A DNA stretch of 64,000 bases from Homalodisca vitripennis (Eukaryota; Arthropoda; Insecta; Hemiptera; Cicadellidae), in NCBI RefSeq assembly GCF_021130785.1, contig NC_060207.1, positions 5,531,001-5,595,000 of the forward strand, in the 5' to 3' direction. The position numbers and the translations under genes are program-made. Shown here one piece after another: positions 26,063 through 37,850 of the stretch. Position 1 is the stretch's first letter. Every line of letters begins with the position of its first letter. Below the pieces are notes generated by a model that was not told the DNA's origin, searched no databases, and saw nothing but the letters and a program-made list of their open reading frames with translations.

Positions 26063-28649
26063 TGTATGATCAAAGATCCTTTCAAGTGGACCCATGCAAA
26101 ATTAATCAATCAGGAAGGAGATTCAATCTTTTTAAATTCGTTGAGTTTGCCGATTGCATGATAACTTAGAATTGATTCCTCGCAATTGCCCTGTTATGAA
26201 CAAGAGTGCCGTATCCTTTTGGACGGTAGATAGTTATTATTCATCTTAACAATTTGTGAGTTTTGCCCTACTTCCCCAGGTCTTGATGATTAGTCTATTT
26301 TAAATTTTTATAAATGTATCTTGTTTATCAAGAAAACTTAAGTTTTAAAGGTTTTTAAAAATTTGGATATGTGTCGCGACCGCTGCGGGCTCCAAATCCC
26401 ATGAGAGGAAGGGAAAAACAGACAGTTGTATCAACGCAAGATCTGTTCAAAAAACCACGCGAGCCGCTTCTTCCAAGCTCTACCGAACAGAGAACTTTTT
26501 TGACTTATTAGGGTCCAATACAACATACGGTTCGTAGCGAACTCCAACGTGGGTCTGTAAGGCGTAAGCTAACGGGCTGGCCGTTTGTTGACAATGTGAT
26601 GTGTGTCTGAAGTGCCTCATTCTGAATCGCAAATGTCCCTCATACGCGGAAAATAACTAATCTACAATGATATAGCAATGTGAGCTCGTTTGTTTGCACA
26701 ATAATACATAAAACCTATAACATCATCTTCATCGTCAAAATATATTTTTTTCGGAAACGTTGGTTTGGGGGGTTTTTCATACTCCAGACACTGACTAGTA
26801 ACGTCCCCTCTATACCTTAAGACCATCAATCCATCATCGAGGTACTATCAGTCTCAGTAGAGTGAAGTGGTGACAACAACCATGAGCTGCAGAAGAAAGT
26901 GTGATGGCCCCCCGGGCATGCAGCCCCATCTCACAACTGTACTGTCAGGCTTAATCACACAAGGGGAGCCGCCTTCACATCGTATTAACTGTTTCTTCGT
27001 ATTCCCCTTTAAAACCATTATGAAGGAAGCAGATGATTGTACCGGGTACAATTTTGCCATCGTTTCAAGTGAATTCAATAAATCGAGTAACGACTACGGT
27101 TAGAGATCTGCAATCTATCCCCCTTCTTCCCTTCATGGTATTAACTATCCTAATATACATGAATTAGAAACTAGGTTTTTAAAATAAACCCAAATAATAC
27201 CCCCAAAGACGTTTGTGGCCCCACGCCTAAATCAGGAAAATCACATACCACCATGTTGTTTTCTACTTCAACTAACTCTAAAAACATTGCACTTTATTAA
27301 AAACTAAATAAAGAACAAACCAATCATGTAAACCCAACTGAACTACACAGAATACGAGGTCACAATAACGTCTGAGCATTCCGTCTAACCAAACAGCCTA
27401 CGACTGGACCTGCAGAGAGGGCACTAGACGCAATAGTCCATTTGGGGTTTTTTCCCATTGGTACGTCGTTGGTCATAATAAAAAGAATGTGTTACAAATA
27501 CTCTCAAAGCGGAAAAGATAGCGTATATGAAAGAATCGACTGACTGTGTCCAAAGAAGAATGGTGGAATACGAAAGACCTGTCCAAAAGTCGAAAATTTC
27601 AATCTGTCTAAATGAAACCGATATCAATTTAAAATTTTTTAATAAAACTGGTCGCGTTGACTAGCATTAACCCAGCTTCATGTGGCACGGAAAATTTAAG
27701 TTGTAGTGGTGTATACAACGTTTACGACCGCTCTGCAGGTTCGGGGGTACTTATATTTACTGAAAATGGGAGCAATTTTTTGCCTTGATCCAAACGATCA
27801 AATAGAATACGTTAAAAGAAGATATAATTTGTGTCTATGTTGCTTACGTATTTCTTGTTCATAGTTTGATTATAACCATTGTTTCATCGATTAACACATA
27901 TACATCAGCAGATGGTCATAATAGATACTCTGGGAAAAGACTAGCTATGATGGGTTTTTTAGAACAGCTCTTTAAATTCTATAAAAGGGATTTGTAACAG
28001 TTTAAAAATCGAGTGGATTTTTTGGAGAGTAGTAATAATCTTAATAATACAGGAAAGGGGAAAGCGAGCGTGAGTATACAATTTCAGTGTACAATCCGGT
28101 AAAGAGCAGTTCGGCGCGAAAGCAAACAAAGACACTTAAGCAATCTTATAATATTATAGCCATGACACAATTAAATATTCGATGAATTTAAGGTGCGAAT
28201 AGAGTACTTAACTGTTTTAAACTATAAACACAATACAGTTGTTATATTGTATGCAAACTGACATTATCTACAATATCAATGAGAAAAATAACAAAATTTT
28301 TTCTTAAGAAGCATTATGAAGAAAATATATAGTTTCCCCAAACGTCTTATACATTTTAAAAGGGAATTGAAAAACGAAAAGTTAAATAAGAAGGATTTGT
28401 TAAATCTATTCTTATATCCCGGGCCGATTCATCACACACTAAGTGAAATCTCGGTTTGGAACTTTTAAAGTGCGGGATTTTTTAAGTAGCAAAACTTAAG
28501 AAGCAGTTTAGATTAAAATTTTTAAATTCTGTAGCTTATCATTTCAATATAATTTGTTAAAAAAATTAAAAAATAATGTGGCACACAGATTGTATACGAT
28601 AAACCTAAATATAGTGTGATTTTATAGAAGACTCTATAAATAAAAGTCC
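26063..28649. other. mostly AT-rich DNA, no gene identified
   Basis: Complementary, fully overlapping open frames occur at 26867-27103 (plus) and 27078-26854 (minus), in a short stretch of higher GC content. Such mirror-image openness usually reflects composition, and neither peptide is recognisable. The part around 26370-26600 is also GC-richer and featureless to me. Confidence 0.4.
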
Positions 28650-29150
28650 GCAAAATTTTAAGATGGAAAACCACTTCTATTAAACGTACACAAACGACGG
28701 GCCCTCGCTGTTTTAAAACAAATGACTTTGCTCGCGCCATCGAATGACGTCTCGAGCAGCAAAACGATGTTAACGAGAAAAACAACAATAGAGTCAGGAT
28801 CGCCAAAAAAATTTAACCTACGCAGTTGCATAATGAGCGACGGCGGTCGGACATTGTAGGCTACATAAATTTGGGAGGCCCCGTGAGCTACGAGAGAGTG
28901 ATGCCCCCCGAACAAACGAAAAATTGATGACTGCTGTATATGAGGTCGCGTGCCGTGCGACGAGCGCGGATGCGACCATGCGTGCGACCGCGGCCCAGCA
29001 GGAGCCCAAATTTTCATGCCATGCCGATTACAGATCTTAGTTTCTGCCGCGTACTCTGATACCACAAAGCCTCACCTGTCCAGGCCCGTGTGGTGTCTTC
29101 CTGTCAAGGGCCCCGATAGCGGAATGGAGGCTGCGGAGAGGTCCTAAACT
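28650..29150. other. GC-richer island, 135-codon minus-strand frame, unresolved
   Basis: The minus-strand frame 29065-28658 covers most of the island, with shorter overlapping frames on the plus strand (28950-29147) and in another minus frame. The peptide has no motif that I recognise. The abrupt drop in AT content on both sides suggests a discrete insert or a conserved host element. It is listed so the island is not overlooked, not as a gene call. Confidence 0.25.
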
Positions 29151-30169
29151 CATGTGGCAATATGTGCATAAAACTTAATTAGGAATTTATGTAGACTAAC
29201 AAAGCAACATTGTTTATATTATACTGACCACACAGCTTATGGGTGTGTTCATTATTCCCTTTATAACGTCGTTGGCATGCCCCCAATATTTCCCCTTTCC
29301 CAAAAATGTTTGATTAAAATTGAGCTAATTTAAGTTTAATCTGTAAAATTTTTTCATACTTGGAGGACTATTTTTCTTTATTGTTGCCTGTGGTATTGTG
29401 ATACATTTAGATTATGCTGTAACAAAATGTTGGGGGTTTTTTGGGCCCCAGAAATACGGGTCAAAGCTTTTTTTTGGATTTATTAAAATTTAAAACCTCA
29501 TTTAAAATTCTATAATAAAAAAGATATGAAATCTAAATCTCCAGAATAATATAAGAATCCTAAAAATGATAATTAACTTATAATAGGAAAGATAACAAAT
29601 TTATGTTAGGCGATCAAGCAATACTTATTTAAAATTTAACGTATTTTATCCGATTGGGAATAAATGATACCCCAAGATATGAAAAGTTAATCTTTGTCGT
29701 ACAAACTCATTAAACATCTGATATTGAATATTATAAAAGCCCATATACATAAATCTAAACGATTTTCGTTAAAAACCTGACTATCTCTTGAATAAATCGC
29801 TTCATTATTATTTCTTTGGTTAGTTATTAGTGGGAAACCACAAATTGTTTTTAAAGGGGTTATGTTTAAATTTTTTAAACAATTTTTAAGAATGTGAACT
29901 TCAGGCTATTTCGGTTAGTTTTTCCCAAAAAATTATAAATACGATATTAAATTTTTTCCCTTTGCCTGAAAGTCGAGGCTCAATACGACATGGTTTTAGT
30001 ATGAGAATCAGCGGGTGTCCCCCGTCAGTATTTTACTTAAAAAGAGATTCTCGAGCACCTTTTAAAAAGGGGACGACAGCTAGAAAGTCGTCTCTGTATA
30101 TATTTCCGATAAATGATCGACAGCCTTATACCGCGCGCGCTTTAAGCATACAACGTACAATTTAAAATT
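29151..30169. other. AT-rich DNA without a gene
   Basis: All frames are closed except for very short stretches. No repeat or RNA feature was seen. Confidence 0.6.
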
Positions 30170-30600
30170 AGGTGACGGATTGTTTTTCCTTCTCTAGCGC
30201 CAAACAAAACCCCCCTCCTCACCTCATCGGCCCGATAATCTTTCTACCACCAGCTCCCCTCAATCAGCTTGGACTGAAGACTTCTATCCTCCGATTTTCC
30301 CCCCTTCCGATAAAAATACAAAATTCGAGCCTCCCCCGCTCTTACAGCGTAAATGGTTCATTTGCTTCTTTCTCCAATTACTAACGAACGAGCGAGCGCT
30401 GTTTTAAGACGCGATCTGCGGTGCCTGAGCAGGAGTGTTGTTCTCGGGCCGCGCTCGGGCTGAGTCGCGCTCATATAGTGCACTTTTCCCAGCTTTTCCC
30501 AGCGCGACCTCTGTCTCTCTCCTCTTTTCCTCTTCTCAGCATAATTATATACCATCTTCATAGAAACCGAGAGGCGAGTTGTGCAAACCCCAAATATGAA
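30170..30600. other. GC-richer, pyrimidine-rich island
   Basis: Long C/T-rich runs on the plus strand (notably 30185-30345 and 30480-30540) make both overlapping plus frames look open and give Pro/Ser/Leu-rich peptides. CATATAGTGCAC near 30472 could be read as a weak TATA element, but no transcription unit can be shown downstream. Confidence 0.25.
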
Positions 30601-33600
30601 AATTCGGATGTCGCCGATGTTATAATTTTTTAAGCCTTATACAATTTTTTACATAACGCATTAATACGTTTCTGACCCGATCCCCAACAATAAAACGTCA
30701 ATCACTGGGGGAGAGTGAGTGATGGAAAATTTCATTTCTATCTGGAGTTCTCTCTATCCGAATGTTATGTTTCTACGAGCGAAACTGACAAAATTTTTTG
30801 AAATTGTTTGCATAAAGTCTATGCAATTTTCCCATAACAACAACATCGTATTTTATCATGTGTCCATGAGCGTTAGCGAGACATATTTTATACATAATGC
30901 GCAACCATAATGAACAAGCGAATTCACAAATGTCAAACTTGTAAATCAAGAGAAGTAGCTATATCAATTTTTTCGCATTTTTTAAACAGGATTGACATAG
31001 TAAACGGACGTTATCTAAAAATTTATCCGACAATATATCGTTCAGAAAATGCTATCTGTAGACTCTTAAAAATTTGGGGTATGAAACACAAGAAAATCAG
31101 CTCTATTATGGTGCACATGGGGGGTTTTGATCGTGTATAATTGGTACTTGGTCTATTAAGTAAAGGGATGGGCTCAATTTTCTTGCGTTATCTGCGCTCT
31201 AGGATTTTTGCATGATAATAACCCCCGGGAGAACATGGTACAAGACAAGTGTGTGGGCTTACTCTTAACTCTTATTATCGAAACTTTATAAGTGAAAATA
31301 AGTCCAAAAGAATTGTCGAGGTGGGTTTTATTGCATTTATTTCCCCCTTACCTACTAGGCTGATGATTACTAAATAATGTTAGTTTTTTGGGAGCTGGTA
31401 CATAAATTTACATTATTCCATCTAAATGGAGCGTATTTTTTTTTATACTAACAGAGCACAACCCATGCACTACACTTGCCCCAGTGATATACACGTGGGT
31501 TTAATTAATCCGCACTTAAAATATCACTTTTTATTTAGCGCCTAAGTGGCGTCTCACCAAAGTATCACCTTCATTACAGTTTTTAAAATTACAGGCGCAT
31601 TAAAATATCATGTTTATACGGTGTTTTACAGAAATAAGTTTCGGCTAACATTTATCACTCCTTTTTTTTTAAAGTTCGAGTTTTTTGGAAACATTTGTAT
31701 GTTCGCACACTATCATCCCTTTTCCGCCCATACCCCTTCTTTCCCTTTTAATAGTGAGTGTCTGTGCCACACCCCACATACTGTTAAGGTGTTAAACGAA
31801 ATTTGTTGATAGATATACGTATAATAAATTAGTTTTTTTTTGGGGGCAAGATTTTTATTTAATATAATTCGTATTTTTGGGGTTTAAAGAAACCCGTTTC
31901 TGTACAATCTTTAATATACATATAAGTTCAGATCGTGCGAGCTTTGTAGTACAGCTGTGGTGTGTGTTATAACATTGGGAAACCCCAATATAATCTATAT
32001 TGCATTCCCCTGAGGCATGAACAATGGCCAAAAAGGGAAAATTATTCGGTGGGGGCTTAAGACTTTCGACGGGTTTTTAATTGAGTCGTAGTTAAAAAAC
32101 CCTGTTAAAAAAATCAGTACTTTTAATGTACGATGATGTACAAAAACCCGGTGACCTGATTCAACAAAGTTTATATTTTTTAACGTCTGATTCACGATAC
32201 AAACACTATAGTTTAAAAATTGTCAATAACTTTATAAAAGTTTGCCCAAGTATAAACACATGTTTACTATAGCAAATATGACCTAATTTTATTCTTTTTT
32301 CCATAGCCCATCGCTTTAAATACAGAAATATTTGGGGAAAAAATCAATTTATAATAATACAATAAGACATGTTTTACAATAACAATGTTTATCCACTATA
32401 TCAAAATTTTGCCGCATCATCACTGGGGGATAAAAGGACAATAATTAATGTCCCCAGTATTATACATACACAACCTTTATATTAAAATCGAAAAATTTTA
32501 AAAGTTTGTATAAAACTTGTGATTAATAGTTAAATCTTGTTAAACGTTGAATCCGAACAAAACTATATATACATTGTGATGCATAAATAACACATCTTCC
32601 TTATCATAATCGAAGCTGTAGATACACACTAATTGTATAAGGCTAATGTCTGTATTGAAGACGTAGATTCGCTTTAAAATTCTATTAAGTAAAACTAGTG
32701 CGTTGTATCAATACAATAGTTTAGATGCCCCAAATAATTTTAATATATCTATGAAATATACATTACATGTTCGAACAATACGAGAAATGAGATACAAGTA
32801 GAAATATTCCCACGCGCCAATAACACTGAGCACGAAGGGTTCACACAATACAAAAGGAGCCCACCGTCCTCCAGACAAACCAAATAACAAAACCCCCATA
32901 TAGACAGACGAATTTATAAGTAGTGTAGTAATTTCCTGGATTATATTTGGGGAAAAAACGCCAAGGGGCATAAATTTAACACCTTTCGCGAAACTGATTT
33001 TGGTATTATCTACATAATTAGGATATTTCAGTCTTAGAAATCGTTTTGTAAAAGATTTTTTTTAAAAAGTTGTGTCATACTTCTTTGAAATATTTTCCAA
33101 ATAACAGGGAACTCGCTAGATTAAGACAAGCACTCCAACAAAAAAATACAAACCAATATTATTTTTCCCACAAGACAGATATAGCATTTAGAAAAATGGC
33201 ATGATTAATGGGCATAATTTAGAAAAAAGCCCAAATAAAAGAATAAGGATCACGAGACTCCCATTAGCATATGCATGGGAAATAAGATTGATGGAAAAAT
33301 TTAATAGCGGTTATTTAACTTTAAATTAAATTTCTGTCTATTTTATTTAATTCATAGCAATATTAAAATGACGTGCACTGTAAAAAACCCCAACAGCAAA
33401 ATTTCCATCCTTTTTGGGGGACGAAACATCCTCAGTGGCAAACCCTACACTGTATGCTAAACATGGATAATAAGTGACGGGGGCAAAAAACCCAAACTCA
33501 ATAGTGTAAACTCCAGAAGCTGAGACTATAACGCAAGAAGACATAATTGATCGTATTAAGATTAGCGAGGTAAGAGGGTCATTGTAGAATTTAGACTAAC

Positions 33601-36209
33601 CCGTGTGTATGTGGTGTAAGCACTCGATGCCATGGTCGGCTATAACCCTCCACTCCACCATCTTAGATCGGGGAAATTCAGCTGATAACTGTGCGTTGAG
33701 TTCTATATTGGTAGATGGTTTCTCGTAATATTGATAAAGTGAAGTAAATCTAAAAATTTTAAAAGATAAAGTAACACAACATTTTTGAAACTTTATAAGT
33801 TCATACTTTAAAATTTAAATTGGCAGGGTTTAACGAATTAAGTAATTTTTTTAAATGTGCCAGATGGCGCAAGTGAAGCTGTGTACAGTCTGGTTTTAAA
33901 CGTTTTAAGATAACAATAATCAAGCAACGAGTCGGCGTGGCTGTGCTGCTATGGATGAGGTGACCGCTGAGCGATCCTGTCCTTTCCCCAAAGCAGCTCG
34001 CCTGTCCAGGCCATTGGTGGTAGTTCGGAAATCACCTCTTAAAAGTCCAAACTTAGTACTTTGGGGTAAAAATAACAATTCCCCTTTTGACTTTATTTTC
34101 TGTGGAGTACCCGTTTGCGTTTGTGTATAAGCCTCCACAGGATTAAAAATTAGTACCGACCACCTCAAAACGAATAACGATATTTTTTTAAAAAAACCTC
34201 CAAAGTTTTAGTTAACATATGAGACCATCAAATTGGTAAAACATTGGGGGATGAAGATTGTTCAAGTATGAGTCATAAGATTGTCTGATTGGTGATATAG
34301 TAGACCAGGATAATGATAAAAATGTTTCTTGAGTGGGAGAACAAGGGGAAAAATTGCCATGCACGTATTCAAATTACACATAAAAAATTTTAGTAAAGGT
34401 ACATGTCAGGGGAACATACATCTAGGATGAAGTTACTACTTTTACTATTTTAATAATTTTAAAAGTTTGGGGACTTTAAATTAGATAACTTCTAAAACGT
34501 TTACGAACATTTTGTATACAGATGTGGTACTAGACCTATAACTCTTGTAATACCTCTAGTTATTTTTCTTTTGTGTAGTAATTGTTTAAGTTATGATTTT
34601 AATCCTGCAAAAAAGCAAGATAATAATTTTGATTTATTATGTACCATTATAAAACAATCACGCTAAATGGATAAAAATTACTTTCTTTACAGTTGGTAGC
34701 CTTACTAAAACCATCAGTCATCCTTGACCATCCCCGGGGGAAAAGAATATAAATAAATTCGATGCATTTTAAAGATTAAGATGCAACTTTAATTGTATTT
34801 TTTTAAATAAGTTGTTATAGCATCAAGAACTTTTTAAACTTCAATATATTTATACAATAAACCAGCACCTGTCCCCATATAAATCTTTGTTATAAATCAA
34901 ACACAATTCGTTTTTAAACTGCTAATATTATTTCGTAAAATGTTCGGAAAAAACCACTGTGTTATTCCATTCGTAGAACAGCAATGACCCTAAACTCATC
35001 ACGACCATACAAAAATTACACGCGATTTTTCCCTTCAAACTGATTACACACCCTGGAGTAAAGTGAGATATTAAGATTATCCAACCACAACATATTTCTT
35101 GTCTCAATCCTTTAGTGAACGGATTTCACCCGACCTTCCCAACATGAATCAGTAATCTGGAAGTCCTGTGATAACCTGCGATACGGTTGCTCTGTTATTA
35201 CTGAGATACTGGTAGGAAATTTAAAAGGGTCATAGGGGTGTTTCGTACCAAAAAGTACGCGTTCAATGGGTTTCTGTCATAAAACATTTCACAAGAAAAC
35301 CCCTAAAGTTGACGGGACAGTATTGATCACTAGCTGTCACAAACGCTAACGCAAAATGGTCTTCAGTTCTCTGACACTCCCTTCCCCATATATTGAAAGA
35401 TATAAAACTGAAAGAAAACTAAAAAAAATGTTGTTGAAGATGTTCCCATGGTAAATTACTTTCATTCAAACGAAATCCGTGAGATTAGGTGTTATGTAAA
35501 GAAAAGTGATCATGAAATAAAAATTTGTGTGTCACTTTAATATCATTAAACTCATTCTATCCTAACCGAGTAATTTTATTATAATTCACATCTTTATACA
35601 AATTAACCAACCGAATTCTCAAGTTCTTTAATAAAATTAAATACAAGTTTTGACCACCCCCCCCCTACATGATGCTTCTGAATAAATTTAAATACAAACA
35701 CTAAACAATTTTTTAATAAAATTCTAAATTATTTATTGGTGTAATTTTCTTATAGACATTAATTCACGAAAACCCCAAGAAGAAAATGCTTCTACCAATG
35801 TACCTTAAACATAATGTCACATGTTACGATTTTATTTATAAATACAATTTCAAAATATAGTATTTCAAAATTGCATTATTTTATATAATAAAACATGTCG
35901 TTTATAAATCTAAATCATCACGCAAACCCCTAGTAGTTTCCCCGTCAACCATTAAGTTATCTTGCAGTAAGAGGGCGGTGGGAACTTAAAATTTCGTAAA
36001 ATACCATAACAGTAATGCGATACCTCTGTCTATTTATAAACCACAAGATAAAGTGCCAAAAGTACAACCCACGCTTTCAAGAGTTAATATATTAAAGCAA
36101 TATTGAAGGCTACGCACTGAAATACCTTGATACTGCCTAGAAGAGGAATCTTGGCTTTAGAAAAATTAATTGAATATACGCCATTGCAGCAAGTCTATGA
36201 GAGGGAACT
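30601..36209. other. AT-rich DNA without a supported gene
   Basis: Frames here are below 90 codons and lack motifs. A small GC-richer patch at about 33930-34060 carries an 82-codon minus-strand frame (34168-33920) that I cannot identify. A run of nine C lies near 35657-35666. No array, transposon end or RNA gene was recognised. Confidence 0.5.
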
Positions 36210-36759
36210 TTGAACAGGACGCGAATGACCGGTATTACATCCCCGGGATCGAGAGCACCGGACAGAGATGTGTATCGGCAGAGTAATCGCATCGGCGAAT
36301 CTAGTCCGTCACCACAACCCCATCATGTCCTTGGATCGTTCAGTCCATTCAGCAGAGTAGCTCTATAATGATGAGGAACAGGTTACCGGTTCATTTTTCG
36401 AACAGTCGTCAAAGCGAGTGATGAGGTGCAGATAGAGGGGTGCGAGTATCGTCGAGGTAGTTAGCGCGCTGAGTTTAATACAGGCATAGTCGGGGCCGAT
36501 AGAAGCAACCGAGGGGGAAAATGCCATAAGTTGTTGGGCTCATCATTCCGGTCTCGGGGCAGCCGCGTTGCTGGCTGATAAAATTGGGGGGCGGGCGATA
36601 TCGGAGAAAACAGATAGCGTCAAGATTCCGCTGCCGCAAAGCTGCCGTGTACCCCGTACATCCGGGGGGGGAGAGGTCCAACTAATAAATTGTACAATAC
36701 TCCCTAAAGACCTCGTCTGAGGCTACATACGTCTGTCTCGTACTGTGGAGCTCCATTAA
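36210..36759. other. GC-richer flank immediately left of the large satellite
   Basis: About 500 bases are clearly less AT-rich than the DNA further left and lead directly into the 145-bp array. I cannot align this stretch by eye to the array unit or to a known element. Open frames are short. Confidence 0.35.
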
Positions 36760-37227
36760 CCGAACCACGAAACGAAAAACCACAAACCATATAGGGAATG
36801 AATAATGCTGTGCTCTGAATCATTGTACCAGATGACGATTGCACTTAGAGGTATGTGATTATTTATTTGCGGAAAATCAAACCCCCGGAAAGGGTTTTCA
36901 CAACGATGCGTACTGAGATTACTTTGAGGTGTACGTATATAAAAAGGATCGCGCAAAACCATAAAGGGGAAAGTGATAATGTGTGTCTCTGAGCTTTGCG
37001 TACCGAGTTTGACGATGCACTGTAGGTAAGTGATTTATTTGGCGGAATCAAACCCCCGAAAGTTTCATCACGAGTGTACTAGATTAGCTTCTTGAGTGTT
37101 GACGTATATAATGAGGTGACGCGCAACCATAGGAAAGTGATAATGTGTGCTCCTGAGCTTTGTACCAGGTTGACGATGACACTAGAGGTATGTGATTTAA
37201 TTTGCGGAATCAAACTCCCCGGAAAAG

Positions 37228-37276
37228 TTTTCACAAGTGAAAAAAAAAAAAAAAAAGAAAAAAAAAAAAAAAATAA
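37228..37276. repeat. poly-A interruption inside the satellite
   Basis: Where the unit should read CACAAGTGCAGTAGATTACT, the sequence instead goes from CACAAGTG into about 35 bases of nearly pure A and resumes at the ACTTTGGAGG landmark. This looks like a local sequencing or consensus artefact. Confidence 0.6.
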
Positions 37277-37587
37277 GCTAATACTTTGGAGGTGACGTAT
37301 ATAAGAGGTCGCTGCAAAACCCAAAAAGGAAAAGGACGTGATAAATTGTGTGCTCTTGAGCTTTGTAACCAGTTGAACGACTGCACTAGAGGTGTTGATG
37401 TATATTTGCGAATATCCAAACCCCCCCCAAAAGTTTTCCCACAAGTGCAGTAGATTACTTTGAGGTGACGTATATAAGAGTGTCGCGCAACCAAGGGGAA
37501 GAAGTGATTAATGTTATGTGCTCGGAGCGCTGGTCACCCGAGATTACGAAGCACTATAGGTGTGATTTTATTTGAGCGAAAAATCAA

Positions 37588-37850
37588 AAAATAAGATAAC
37601 AAAGAAAAAAAAAAAAGAAAAACAAAGAAAAAAAAAAAAAACTAAAACCATAAAAAAAAAATACGAAAAAACAAAAATAAAAACAAAAAAAAAATTGAGC
37701 AAACAATCACAAAATAAACCCTAAAAACACAACAACAATCAAACAAAATACCAAAAAAGAAAGAATAGAAAAAAAAGCAACACAAAAAAAAAAATAAAAA
37801 AAAAAAAACACAACAAAAGAAAATAACCAAAAAACCCCCCCCCCTCCAGA
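37588..37850. repeat. about 260-base A/C-rich low-complexity block inside the satellite
   Basis: Between the unit landmarks GCGAA(T)CAAA and CCCCCGAAAG lies a block made almost wholly of A with scattered C, T and G, ending in about eleven C. It begins and ends with stretched versions of the bases that normally sit there (CAAA and CCCCC). It therefore resembles a runaway expansion of one short segment of the unit. The overlapping Phe-rich minus-strand frames at 37937-37642 come from this block and are not genes. Confidence 0.7.
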
